Source: Caldipriscus sp964426895
Lineage (GTDB): Bacteria > Hydrothermota > Hydrothermia > LBFQ01
Assembly (NCBI GenBank): GCA_964426895.1
Contig: CAYRSH010000038.1
Location: forward strand, 1 to 15,771
DNA length: 15,771 bases
Reading direction: 5' to 3'
The position numbers and the translations under genes are program-made. Numbering within the stretch: the stretch's first letter is position 1; every line of letters begins with the position of its first letter. Below, in pieces: positions 6,805-14,124 of the stretch. The notes beneath the pieces were generated by a model. It was not told the DNA's origin, ran no database searches, and was given only the letters and a program-made list of their open reading frames with translations.

Positions 6805-6987
6805 ATGGAGAAGGTTTTATCATTGCAAGCCTTAGGTCCGGGCAGCACAGGAGAGAGTATAGAGGCTATAAGGCCTATATTTCCAAGCAGTCAAAGTTTC
6901 TTTGCTTGTTCATCGTGTAGTTTTAACAACTGCTGTAATACTATAACCAACGCAGCCTTAGAATTGCTACCTTTGGATACTAATTAA
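6805..6987 (+). CDS. Class III lanthipeptide precursor 1 (two labionin motifs)
   Basis: A 60-residue peptide. Residues 3-10, KVLSLQAL, contain the (I/L/V)LxLQ motif that class III LanKC enzymes recognise in leaders. The remaining leader (about 11-27) has acidic Glu residues and ends near FP. The core begins SSQSFFACSSCSFNNC: S28-x2-S31-x3-C35 directly followed by S36-x2-S39-x3-C43. Two tandem S-x2-S-x3-C blocks are what labionin (or Dha plus lanthionine) formation needs. C38, C44, T46 and T48 could add rings or a disulfide. The tail NAALELLPLDTN has no modifiable Ser/Cys apart from T59. The start is fixed by AGGAGG 8 bases upstream. The LanKC and exporter genes lie downstream on the same strand. 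Leader cleavage site unknown. Confidence 0.85.
   Translation: MEKVLSLQALGPGSTGESIEAIRPIFPSSQSFFACSSCSFNNCCNTITNAALELLPLDTN
6833..6967 (+). repeat. Repeat unit of the precursor array, intact copy
   Basis: The first 55 bases (6833-6887) equal 6572-6626 and the last 55 (6913-6967) equal 6727-6781. The middle 25 bases (6888-6912) are absent from the other copy because of the N run. This is consistent with an exact 135-bp repeat collapsed by the assembler. Confidence 0.75.
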
Positions 6988-7001
6988 AAAGGAGTAGACA
7001 T

Positions 7002-7247
7002 ATGTTTAAAATTTTATCGTTGCAGACCCTTAATGTTGCGGATAGTTCAAAAAAAGCCGACAGTACGCTAAGCGTATATGCATGTTCTACGGTTAGTTAT
7101 AGCGCCTGTAGGGGTAGGGGGAATTATAATTACGCTCCGGATACTCCAAGGGTTATACCAGCGGATACATTAAAAGTGGATTGTGGGGATGCAAAGGAAC
7201 CCAAGTGGAAATCATCGTTAAGCTACTGCTACTGCGGGAACGATTAA
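7002..7247 (+). CDS. Class III lanthipeptide precursor 2 (three labionin motifs)
   Basis: An 81-residue peptide with a diverged core but the same leader start: MFKILSLQTL, again (I/L)LxLQ. Its core has STLSVYACSTVSYSAC, in which S21-x2-S24-x3-C28 and S29-x2-S32-x3-C36 are back to back as in precursor 1. At the very C-terminus S71-x2-S74-x3-C78 makes a third block (SSLSYCYC). Between them is a 34-residue hydrophilic stretch (residues 37-70) rich in Arg, Asn, Pro and Tyr with one Cys (C61). AAAGGAG lies 8 bases upstream of the ATG. The stop is followed by 30 bases and then a GGAGG-preceded outer-membrane protein gene. Such widely separated ring systems would give an N-terminal double ring and a C-terminal ring joined by a linear linker. 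It could act with precursor 1 as a two-component product; this is inference. Confidence 0.8.
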   Translation: MFKILSLQTLNVADSSKKADSTLSVYACSTVSYSACRGRGNYNYAPDTPRVIPADTLKVDCGDAKEPKWKSSLSYCYCGND

Positions 7248-7277
7248 GAATTTGTACGGGCAAACAGGAGGTTTGGT

Positions 7278-9257
7278 ATGCTAAACTTAGTGCTTTCGTT
7301 TCTTACGGTTGAGCCGTTTAAGTTGGCAAAGCCCGAGGATATTTATGAAATAGCACATAGGGAGAAACCGTTTTATCTCATAACGGTATATCCGAGTTTG
7401 GATACAACACCAGCCGACAGTGGCAAGGTGTGGATAGGTTATACACCTAAGGAACTCGTGATATACGCAAGGTTGTATCAAAAGGGAATAAACGCACAAT
7501 CCAAGCGCAGGGATGCACAAACCTTATCCGCAGGGCAGGAGGACTTCGTAGGGGTTGTCATTCTACCATCCGGATGGGGAAAGGTTTCCGAAATCTATCA
7601 AATAAAGGTTAATCCCCTGGGGAATATTGCGGATATGAGTTCGGAAGGTGAATGGGATAGCGATACAAGGGTTTTGTCAAAAACATACGACTGGGGATAC
7701 GAGGTTATGATACTCATACCTTTCAAATCCATACCATTTTCATCACCCGAATGGGGCTTTAATATAATTAGGCTCATAATATCAAATATGAACCTTCAAA
7801 TGCTAACGAATAACCCGGATTTTACATATGACAAGCATGCAAAAATAGTCTTTGATTACGAATACATACAAAAACCAAAGGCATACGGTTTTGCACTAAT
7901 CCCGTCTTATAGGTTGGAATCACAATACGACACCGTCAGGGATAATAGGTTCTTGATGGGTGCAACCCTTAGGTATAAAAGGGGTACATCGGATTTAATG
8001 GACATAACCGCAAAGCCGGACTTTTCCGATGTGGATGTTGATATTATAACCTTTAACCTAAACAGGCTACCCGTTAATTACCCCGAAAAGAGGCCGTTTT
8101 TTGTTGAGGGAAAACCTTATTCACCACCTTCAATACTTTTGAGAACGAGAAATTTGGAATATCCGTTATACGGCATGAAGTTTTACTCCGCATATGAGAA
8201 CCAAAAGTTTTATTTGGGTTATGTAAAGGATACAACCTTTAACGATGTGTATTTCGGGAACTATCAGTATAACCTCTTTTCAAATACGGTTTTGGACGCT
8301 TCGTTCGTTAACGGTTTGTACGCATATACGACCGCATTCGGGGGAGGTTTAAACTTTTACGATAATAAAACGGCGGCGGGGATGTCTCTGAAAGGCTACA
8401 AAAACTTTATAACGGATGCGCAGTATAACTCCCTTTACCTTTATAGGTCGGGACAGTGGTTAAATATTTACCTCTCATTGACCAGAGTTCAAAGCGGATT
8501 TTTAACGCCCTTAAACTACATAAGTTTATACTTTGACGGCTATAAATCCATAAACGGGGGCTTCTATTATTCTTATACAAATGATAAAATTTTCAAGGGC
8601 AAAAACTTATTCGTTGCAACGGGTTTTAATTACTCAAACATGAAAATGGACACGGGCAAAATATACGAATGGAGATTACCTGTAATATACGAATGGGGGA
8701 ATACCTACATAAACTTTATTATCCTTCCATCGCCGATAATTCCCTTAAACTTTTTCGGTATATACACATCTTACAGTTATATGCCATACTTATCATACTT
8801 ACCGTACAAAGACTTAACCCAAAGAACCGTAGGTTTAACCGTTGGATATTTTATAAACTCCAACAAGCAGACTACAATTTCTTATTCATCCGGGAAATAT
8901 TTGGGTTATTCCCTTAGGAGTTTTGATGTATCAATTTCTTATCCCCTTGGACCCTTCCAACCCGGAATATCCTACAACAAATACGAAACAATCCTTGATA
9001 CCCTACAAATCTTTCAGATTTACGGATATATATACCTCCCCAATCACATAACCATAAAGCCGTATGTGGGATATACCGCCGATAGGGTATCAAGCACATA
9101 TCACCTAAACGGAAACCTCGTTATAGCCTTTGAACCAAGACAGTTTTGGGGAATATACCTCGCCGTTAATAAACAACTTTTGGGGGAAAAACCCAAGCGA
9201 ATGACCCATCTCTTTGAAAAGGAGGTTTTTAAAGTTCAAGTAGCCGTTGGGTTTTAA
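7278..9257 (+). CDS. DUF5916/CBM9-type outer-membrane beta-barrel protein
   Basis: 659 residues, started by an ATG 6 bases after CAGGAGGT. A short hydrophobic start (LNLVLSFLTV) is followed by an N-terminal beta-sandwich region (about 20-200) resembling the CBM9-like domains that begin such proteins. The family hallmark follows: ITAKPDFSDVDVD (243-255) and YPEKRPFFVEG (268-278), matching the 'NPDFSQVEAD...PEKRPFFLEG' core of DUF5916. The rest is a run of aromatic-rich amphipathic strands ending in VQVAVGF, a C-terminal Phe as in outer-membrane barrels. It is probably a monomeric barrel with a periplasmic binding domain; the cargo is unknown. It is placed between the precursors and LanKC in an unbroken operon, suggesting a role in moving or anchoring the modified peptide. 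It ends one base before the LanKC ATG (TAA-A-ATG). Confidence 0.82.
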   Translation: MLNLVLSFLTVEPFKLAKPEDIYEIAHREKPFYLITVYPSLDTTPADSGKVWIGYTPKELVIYARLYQKGINAQSKRRDAQTLSAGQEDFVGVVILPSGWGKVSEIYQIKVNPLGNIADMSSEGEWDSDTRVLSKTYDWGYEVMILIPFKSIPFSSPEWGFNIIRLIISNMNLQMLTNNPDFTYDKHAKIVFDYEYIQKPKAYGFALIPSYRLESQYDTVRDNRFLMGATLRYKRGTSDLMDITAKPDFSDVDVDIITFNLNRLPVNYPEKRPFFVEGKPYSPPSILLRTRNLEYPLYGMKFYSAYENQKFYLGYVKDTTFNDVYFGNYQYNLFSNTVLDASFVNGLYAYTTAFGGGLNFYDNKTAAGMSLKGYKNFITDAQYNSLYLYRSGQWLNIYLSLTRVQSGFLTPLNYISLYFDGYKSINGGFYYSYTNDKIFKGKNLFVATGFNYSNMKMDTGKIYEWRLPVIYEWGNTYINFIILPSPIIPLNFFGIYTSYSYMPYLSYLPYKDLTQRTVGLTVGYFINSNKQTTISYSSGKYLGYSLRSFDVSISYPLGPFQPGISYNKYETILDTLQIFQIYGYIYLPNHITIKPYVGYTADRVSSTYHLNGNLVIAFEPRQFWGIYLAVNKQLLGEKPKRMTHLFEKEVFKVQVAVGF

Positions 9258-9258
9258 A

Positions 9259-11745
9259 ATGGTGGATATAGTTAAAGACATCTTAGGGGAGGGTTGGTTT
9301 TTTGAGGAAGATGATATTTGGATATTCTGCTATTCACCTGAAAACGAACAACCGGACCAAGGTTGGAAAATACATATAAGTGCTACGGTTCTAAATGCGG
9401 AGGAAATATTAAAAAAAGCCGTTCCCATAATAAAAAGATTCGCGGTAAATTTTAAGTTTGCAAAGGACAAAAGGATTTTGGCATTTCTCAATTCGCGAAT
9501 GATGAACAGGGGCTCCAGCGGGAAGTTTATAACCATATATCCTCCGGAGAAGAAATTTAAGCCCCTGATAGAAGAGTTATATTTAGAATTGAAAGACTTT
9601 AAAGGCCCATACATACTTTCGGATATGAGGTACAAAGATTCGGGGGTGGTTTATTATAGGTATGGAGGCTTTGTAAAGAATGAAAGGGTTGATATAACGG
9701 GTGAAAAGATACCCATAATTTTTGATCCCAATGGAAATCCCTATGATGATATTAGAACACCTTTCTATAACCCACCCCCTTGGGTCGAGGATCCTTTTGG
9801 AAATCCCCGCATAGCGGGTCCGAGAGGTGATTTAATCTTAAACCAGAGGTATAAGGTTTTAGGTGTAATACAATTTTCCAACAACGGGGGGGTATACAGG
9901 GCTTTGGATACAAAAACCAACACCCCGGTTATAGTGAAGGAAGCCAGGCCATATGTTAGCATGTGGGAAAACGGATTGGATGCGCAGGATTTGTTGAAAA
10001 AGGAATATAGAATTTTGAAAAAGTTAGAAGGCGAAAGAATAGCGCCGAGACCTATTGAGATATTTCAAGAATGGGAACACCTTTTTCTGGTTGAAGAATT
10101 TATAAACGGGATAAGCCTCAGGGGGTTTGTAGCCTACCATTCTCCTATACTCAACCCTTTATCAACCTACGATAATTTCAGAGAATACCTGTATAAAATT
10201 TTAAGGGTTTTGGAAAACCTTGCCAGGGGACTTGAAACCTTGCATCGCAAAGGTATAATCTTTGGTGATTTAAGTATGAACAATATCATAATAGATAGCG
10301 ATTTGAATGCTTTTTTTATAGATTTTGAGGGTGCTTATGAAGTGGGAAGCGAGAAATGGATTAGTATATGGACACCGGGATTTGCTTCCAAAAACCTGAT
10401 GGACGGGAACAGGCCTACTTTTCAAGACGATTATTATGCTTTTGGGGAATTGATATATACCCTTTTGTTTTCCAACAACCATTTGTTTTTCAAGTTCCCC
10501 GAATTAAGGGAAAAGTTTGTCAAAGAGGTATTAGAGGGATACGGATACGATGAAACATTCATATGGGTGATAAAGAAAAACTTAAAGAAACCCCTAAAAC
10601 CCTTAGCGAGTGTAAAAATTTTAAAGTGTTCCAATGGTAAAATACAAAGGGTTAAAACGGTAAAAAATTGTGATGTTTCAAAATTAACGGAAGGGATATA
10701 TATGGGTATAATAAGTTCCGCGAATTTAAAGGGTGTTAGGTTGTTTGAATCCTACAAGGATAACTTGGGACCATTGAACTTCTGCTACGGTGATATTGGA
10801 ATTTTGGTCATTTTAAACAGATGGGGTTATGAAATTCCGGAGGATTTTATAAATAAAATTTTAACCTATCCCTTAAAGGATTATCCACCCGGCTTGTATG
10901 TGGGTTATAGCGGTATATGTTGGGGATTTTTGGAGCTGGGTTTTATGGACATCGCCGAGCACGCCCTAAAACTTGCAAAAAACAATCAAGACATTTGGAA
11001 ATATTACGATATGTTTTATGGTTTAAGCGGGTATGGTATGGCAAATTTAAAATTTTATAAAGAAAGCGGGGATAGATTCTATCTTGAAGAGGCTATAAAG
11101 TGTGCCGAAATAATAATAAAAAATTCCCATAAAGATGATGAAGTTAGATATATTTATGGGTATGATGGTGATATACATTACGGTTTTGCCTTCGGTGCAA
11201 GTGGTATATCGCTGTTTTTTATAAAACTTTATGATTTTCTAAGGGATAAAAAATTTCTACGCGTAGCCAAGGAATTCCTAAAATTTGACCTTAAAAACTC
11301 TGTGGATGCGGGTGGATATTTATCGTTTTTCCCGGATAAAAAGAGACCCACCATTCTTCCATATGTTAGGCATGGAAGTGCCGGTATTTTGGGGGTAGCC
11401 ATAAGGTTTTGGGATAGGACGAAGGATGAGGAGATTTTTCAATATATAAAAAATATACTTCCAGACCTAAACAGAAAATATACCATATTCCCCGGACAGT
11501 TGTTTGGTCTGGCGGGTATAGGGGAAACTTTAATAGATATGTATAATTTCGGGATAAGTGGGGAAATAAACAAAATCGTAGAGGGTTTATTTATGTTTGC
11601 AATTGAGCGAGAAAATAAAGTATTTTATCCATCCGAGGAATACGAAAAAATTTCCTTTGATTGGGGATCGGGAAGTGCGGGGATTTTGGATTTTCTTAAA
11701 AGATACCAAAATCCCAAAAATCCGAGAACATTATGGGAAATATAA
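9259..11745 (+). CDS. lanKC: Class III lanthipeptide synthetase LanKC (lyase-kinase-cyclase)
   Basis: 828 residues, a usual LanKC length. The N-terminal phospho-Ser/Thr lyase-like domain has QGWKIHIS (K37, H39), RGSSGKFITIYP (84-95), YYRYGGF (132-138) and PPPWVEDPFG, all typical of LanKC. The kinase domain (about 195-450) has lysine in VIVKEAR (K227), catalytic loop FGDLSMNN (D337, N342) and DFE (355-357) in place of DFG. The C-terminal LanC-like domain has repeated glycine motifs (CYGDIG, GLYVGYSGI, FGASGIS, RHGSAGI, FGLAGIG, GSGSAGI). The zinc-binding CHG motif is absent; the nearest match is RHG (704-706). This places it in class III rather than class IV. It should phosphorylate, dehydrate and cyclise the two precursors. 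No good Shine-Dalgarno sequence is seen; the ATG follows the upstream stop by one base, suggesting reinitiation. An in-frame TTG at 9247 is less likely. Confidence 0.93.
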   Translation: MVDIVKDILGEGWFFEEDDIWIFCYSPENEQPDQGWKIHISATVLNAEEILKKAVPIIKRFAVNFKFAKDKRILAFLNSRMMNRGSSGKFITIYPPEKKFKPLIEELYLELKDFKGPYILSDMRYKDSGVVYYRYGGFVKNERVDITGEKIPIIFDPNGNPYDDIRTPFYNPPPWVEDPFGNPRIAGPRGDLILNQRYKVLGVIQFSNNGGVYRALDTKTNTPVIVKEARPYVSMWENGLDAQDLLKKEYRILKKLEGERIAPRPIEIFQEWEHLFLVEEFINGISLRGFVAYHSPILNPLSTYDNFREYLYKILRVLENLARGLETLHRKGIIFGDLSMNNIIIDSDLNAFFIDFEGAYEVGSEKWISIWTPGFASKNLMDGNRPTFQDDYYAFGELIYTLLFSNNHLFFKFPELREKFVKEVLEGYGYDETFIWVIKKNLKKPLKPLASVKILKCSNGKIQRVKTVKNCDVSKLTEGIYMGIISSANLKGVRLFESYKDNLGPLNFCYGDIGILVILNRWGYEIPEDFINKILTYPLKDYPPGLYVGYSGICWGFLELGFMDIAEHALKLAKNNQDIWKYYDMFYGLSGYGMANLKFYKESGDRFYLEEAIKCAEIIIKNSHKDDEVRYIYGYDGDIHYGFAFGASGISLFFIKLYDFLRDKKFLRVAKEFLKFDLKNSVDAGGYLSFFPDKKRPTILPYVRHGSAGILGVAIRFWDRTKDEEIFQYIKNILPDLNRKYTIFPGQLFGLAGIGETLIDMYNFGISGEINKIVEGLFMFAIERENKVFYPSEEYEKISFDWGSGSAGILDFLKRYQNPKNPRTLWEI

Positions 11746-13262
11746 AATATTTACTCGGGTTTTTTAAAAAATCGTGGCCTAAACTTGTGCTTAAAGGTAT
11801 TTTTGTTGTGATGATAATGCCCTTAGGGTTTCTTGAACCGATGCTTAACAAGTATCTTTTTGATTTGGGAATAATGGAGAAAAACCTAAAAGCATTCGTT
11901 ATTATGTTGGTTTTAATTGCCGGTTTGGGGATTTTTAGTGCGGTAGTTGAATACTTCCTCTCAATATTTGATCAGATGATAATCAACGATATTAGAAGGG
12001 AAATCCTTAAAAGGTTTTTAAACGCGTTTTTTAACAAAGGCTCTATTGACAATGCAGATGAGGGTTATCTAATCAACAGGTTCTATTCCGAACCTATGGC
12101 GGTTGTTATATCTTTTTTAAATCAGATATTTTCCATTTTATCAACATTTTTAATGCTCCTTTCAAGGTTCTTTGCTATGCTAATACTTTCTCCCATTGCG
12201 ATTATATTCCTATTACCCTTTTCAATAGTTTCGTATATCATAGGTAAAAAACTCCAAGTGCATATTGAAAACCTTTCAAGAAATGCGGCAGAATTGGAAG
12301 CTAAAACCCGTGGAGTTATAGGGGATGTTCTAACCTCTTGGATACCCATAAAAACTTTTAATCTGGACAACATGATATTAAGGAAAATCACAAGAATTTT
12401 TGAAGATTATTTAGGCCTATCCTTTAATACAACAAAAAAAATGGGTATGTTTGATGTATCTATGAGAATTCTCAGTATATCTTTGCAAACGGGTTTTATA
12501 ATCATAAATGCTATACTCGTTTTTGTTCAGAGAATAACATTTGGCGATTTCATGGGTTTTTTAACGGCATTTTATCCTTTTTTAACATATCTTAGAGGTT
12601 TTTTTGAAATCTTTCCGGAGATTATAAGAACATTATCTCTAAGCGATAGAATAAGGGAGGTTGAGGAAAGGAGCGATATCTGGGTTCCGGAATACTCGGA
12701 AATTATAGAACTTATTGATATTCACTTTTCGTATAACTCAACCAAAGTGTTTGAAGGCTTAAACTTAAAAATCCTTAACGGTGAAAAGGTTCTCATCACG
12801 GGTTCGAACGGTTCCGGAAAAACCACGCTTTTGAAGATCATAGCGGGTTTCTTAAAACCTTATAAAGGTAAGGTTATAACATATAAAAGAATATCGTATC
12901 TTCCCGAAAAGTTTCCGAATATCAAGATATACGAAGTAAAGGAAGCTTTAAACAACGAATTATTCTCAAATCTATTAAAAGACTTTTCTTTGGATGAAGA
13001 GAAGAGTTTTAAAGAATTATCAACCGGCCAAAAGAAAAAGTTCCTTATAGCCTTAACCCTCTCCCGTGATGCGGACTGTTATATACTTGACGAACCTACG
13101 GAGGGCATATCCCCCGAGGACAAAGGTAAGATTCTGAATAAAATATTTGATTTAACCCGGGGAAAAACATTAATCATAGTATCGCATGATAATGTAGTTT
13201 TAGAGAATAAAACCTTTACAAGGGTAATAAACCTTGATAAAGTTCGCCGAATTGCGGGGTAA
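11733..13262 (+). CDS. lanT: ABC half-transporter (membrane plus ATPase domains), probable lanthipeptide exporter
   Basis: 509 residues. An N-terminal transmembrane domain (about 15-300) has the helix pattern of ABC exporters, followed by an ATPase domain (about 325-509). The latter contains Walker A GSNGSGKTT (357-365), signature LSTGQ (429-433), Walker B YILDEP (450-455) and the switch His in SHD (485). The Q-loop position appears to be Glu (YLPEK, E392). There is no N-terminal C39 peptidase, so this protein cannot remove the leader. The gene overlaps LanKC by 13 bases. It should dimerise in the inner membrane and export the modified peptides; in a double-membrane cell an outer-membrane step would still be needed. 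Export rather than self-immunity is inferred from the exporter fold and the gene position. Confidence 0.88.
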   Translation: MGNIKYLLGFFKKSWPKLVLKGIFVVMIMPLGFLEPMLNKYLFDLGIMEKNLKAFVIMLVLIAGLGIFSAVVEYFLSIFDQMIINDIRREILKRFLNAFFNKGSIDNADEGYLINRFYSEPMAVVISFLNQIFSILSTFLMLLSRFFAMLILSPIAIIFLLPFSIVSYIIGKKLQVHIENLSRNAAELEAKTRGVIGDVLTSWIPIKTFNLDNMILRKITRIFEDYLGLSFNTTKKMGMFDVSMRILSISLQTGFIIINAILVFVQRITFGDFMGFLTAFYPFLTYLRGFFEIFPEIIRTLSLSDRIREVEERSDIWVPEYSEIIELIDIHFSYNSTKVFEGLNLKILNGEKVLITGSNGSGKTTLLKIIAGFLKPYKGKVITYKRISYLPEKFPNIKIYEVKEALNNELFSNLLKDFSLDEEKSFKELSTGQKKKFLIALTLSRDADCYILDEPTEGISPEDKGKILNKIFDLTRGKTLIIVSHDNVVLENKTFTRVINLDKVRRIAG

Positions 13263-13402
13263 TCTACTTGGATTATATGGGTTTTGCAGAGGCACTTGTC
13301 ATCGCCTATGGGAGGCGGCAAGCAATATGGCATGGGTTTATTCGGAAGGGGCACTGGCGGAGGAGTATCATACTGTTAGGGAGGGTATGCTTGGGATATT
13401 AC
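13263..13402. other. Unassigned G-rich stretch before the second gap
   Basis: 140 bases between the transporter stop and the N run, visibly richer in G than the operon. Read on in the transporter frame it gives a Gly-rich segment (ATG at 13308, MGGGKQYGMGLFGRGTGGG, stop 13377-13379) without a ribosome binding site. Another + frame is open into the gap (EGALAEEYHTVREGMLGIL). None looks like a known protein or RNA, and no hairpin terminator with a T-run is apparent. Confidence 0.4.
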
Positions 13403-13502
13403 NNNNNNNNNNNNNNNNNNNNNNNNNNNNNNNNNNNNNNNNNNNNNNNNNNNNNNNNNNNNNNNNNNNNNNNNNNNNNNNNNNNNNNNNNNNNNNNNNN
13501 NN
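13403..13502. other. Assembly gap of 100 N between convergent genes
   Basis: A run of exactly 100 N, a placeholder of unknown true length. It hides the end of lipB and whatever lies between lipB and the lanthipeptide operon. The junction between these two regions therefore depends on scaffolding only. Confidence 0.95.
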
Positions 13503-14124
13503 CTTTAATAGCCCTCTCCATTATAGGATAAAACTCCGAAGGGGGGATTTTTATTCCCGTTTCCTTTTCCAAAGATGTCATAACCGAGGGGTTTAAACCG
13601 CAGGGATTTATGAGGTTGAAAAACCTCAAATCGGTCGTTAAGTTTAACGCAAAACCGTGCATGGAAACCCCGCTTTTAACCGCCATACCGATTGATGCTA
13701 TCTTCTTCCCGTTTTTCAACCAAACCCCCCTATGCGGCCCTTCGGAGAACTCAAAAGGATAAACCTCCAACAAAGCCCTTTTTATCGCCTCTTCAACCAT
13801 ATCAACCAATTTTCTTACGCTTTTAACCCTCACAATAAAATACCCCACCAATTGGCCGGGTCCGTGATATGTGGCATCCCCACCCCTTTCAACCTCATAA
13901 ACCTCTATACCGTTGCTTAACAAATACTCCCTTGGAAAGAGGAGGTTTTGGGGTTTTGAAGATTTACCGAGGGTTATAACATGATTGTGTTCCAAAAGCA
14001 ATACCCTCTCCTCACCCCCATTTACAACCTCCTGATGCAGCCTTTTCTGTAAATCCCACGCCTCCTTGTAAGAGACCAAGCCCAAATATTCAATGCGTGG
14101 TGCTTTCAAGTTTAACTTCATCAT
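13503..14124 (-). CDS. lipB: Octanoyltransferase LipB, C-terminus lost in gap
   Basis: LipB moves octanoyl from octanoyl-ACP to the lipoyl-domain lysine, the first step of lipoate synthesis. 207 residues are visible, with the full motif set: LLEHNHVITLGKSS, RGGDATYHGPGQLVGY (80-95), GKKIASIG with catalytic K141, VSMHGFALN (153-161) and INPCGL with catalytic C175. Only a short C-terminal piece (perhaps 10-35 residues) should be missing in the gap. The start lies within the end of the phosphomannomutase gene, after GAGGAGGT. Two ATGs follow at once (14124 and 14121); the second has better spacing. It is the last visible gene of a thioredoxin-mutase-lipB run. Confidence 0.93.

Noticed and set aside
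9222..9261. GGAGG near 9222 as the LanKC ribosome binding site
   Set aside because: It is more than 30 bases from the ATG and lies within DUF5916 coding sequence; stop-start coupling is a simpler explanation.
9259..11745. Class IV (LanL) or a plain Ser/Thr kinase
   Set aside because: The zinc CHG motif of class IV is absent, and the lyase-like N-terminus plus LanC-like C-terminus rule out a simple kinase.
13308..13379. 23-codon Gly-rich frame (MGGGKQYGMGLFGRGTGGG...) as a third precursor
   Set aside because: It has no ribosome binding site, no LxLQ leader motif and no S-x2-S-x3-C block; only its position is suggestive.
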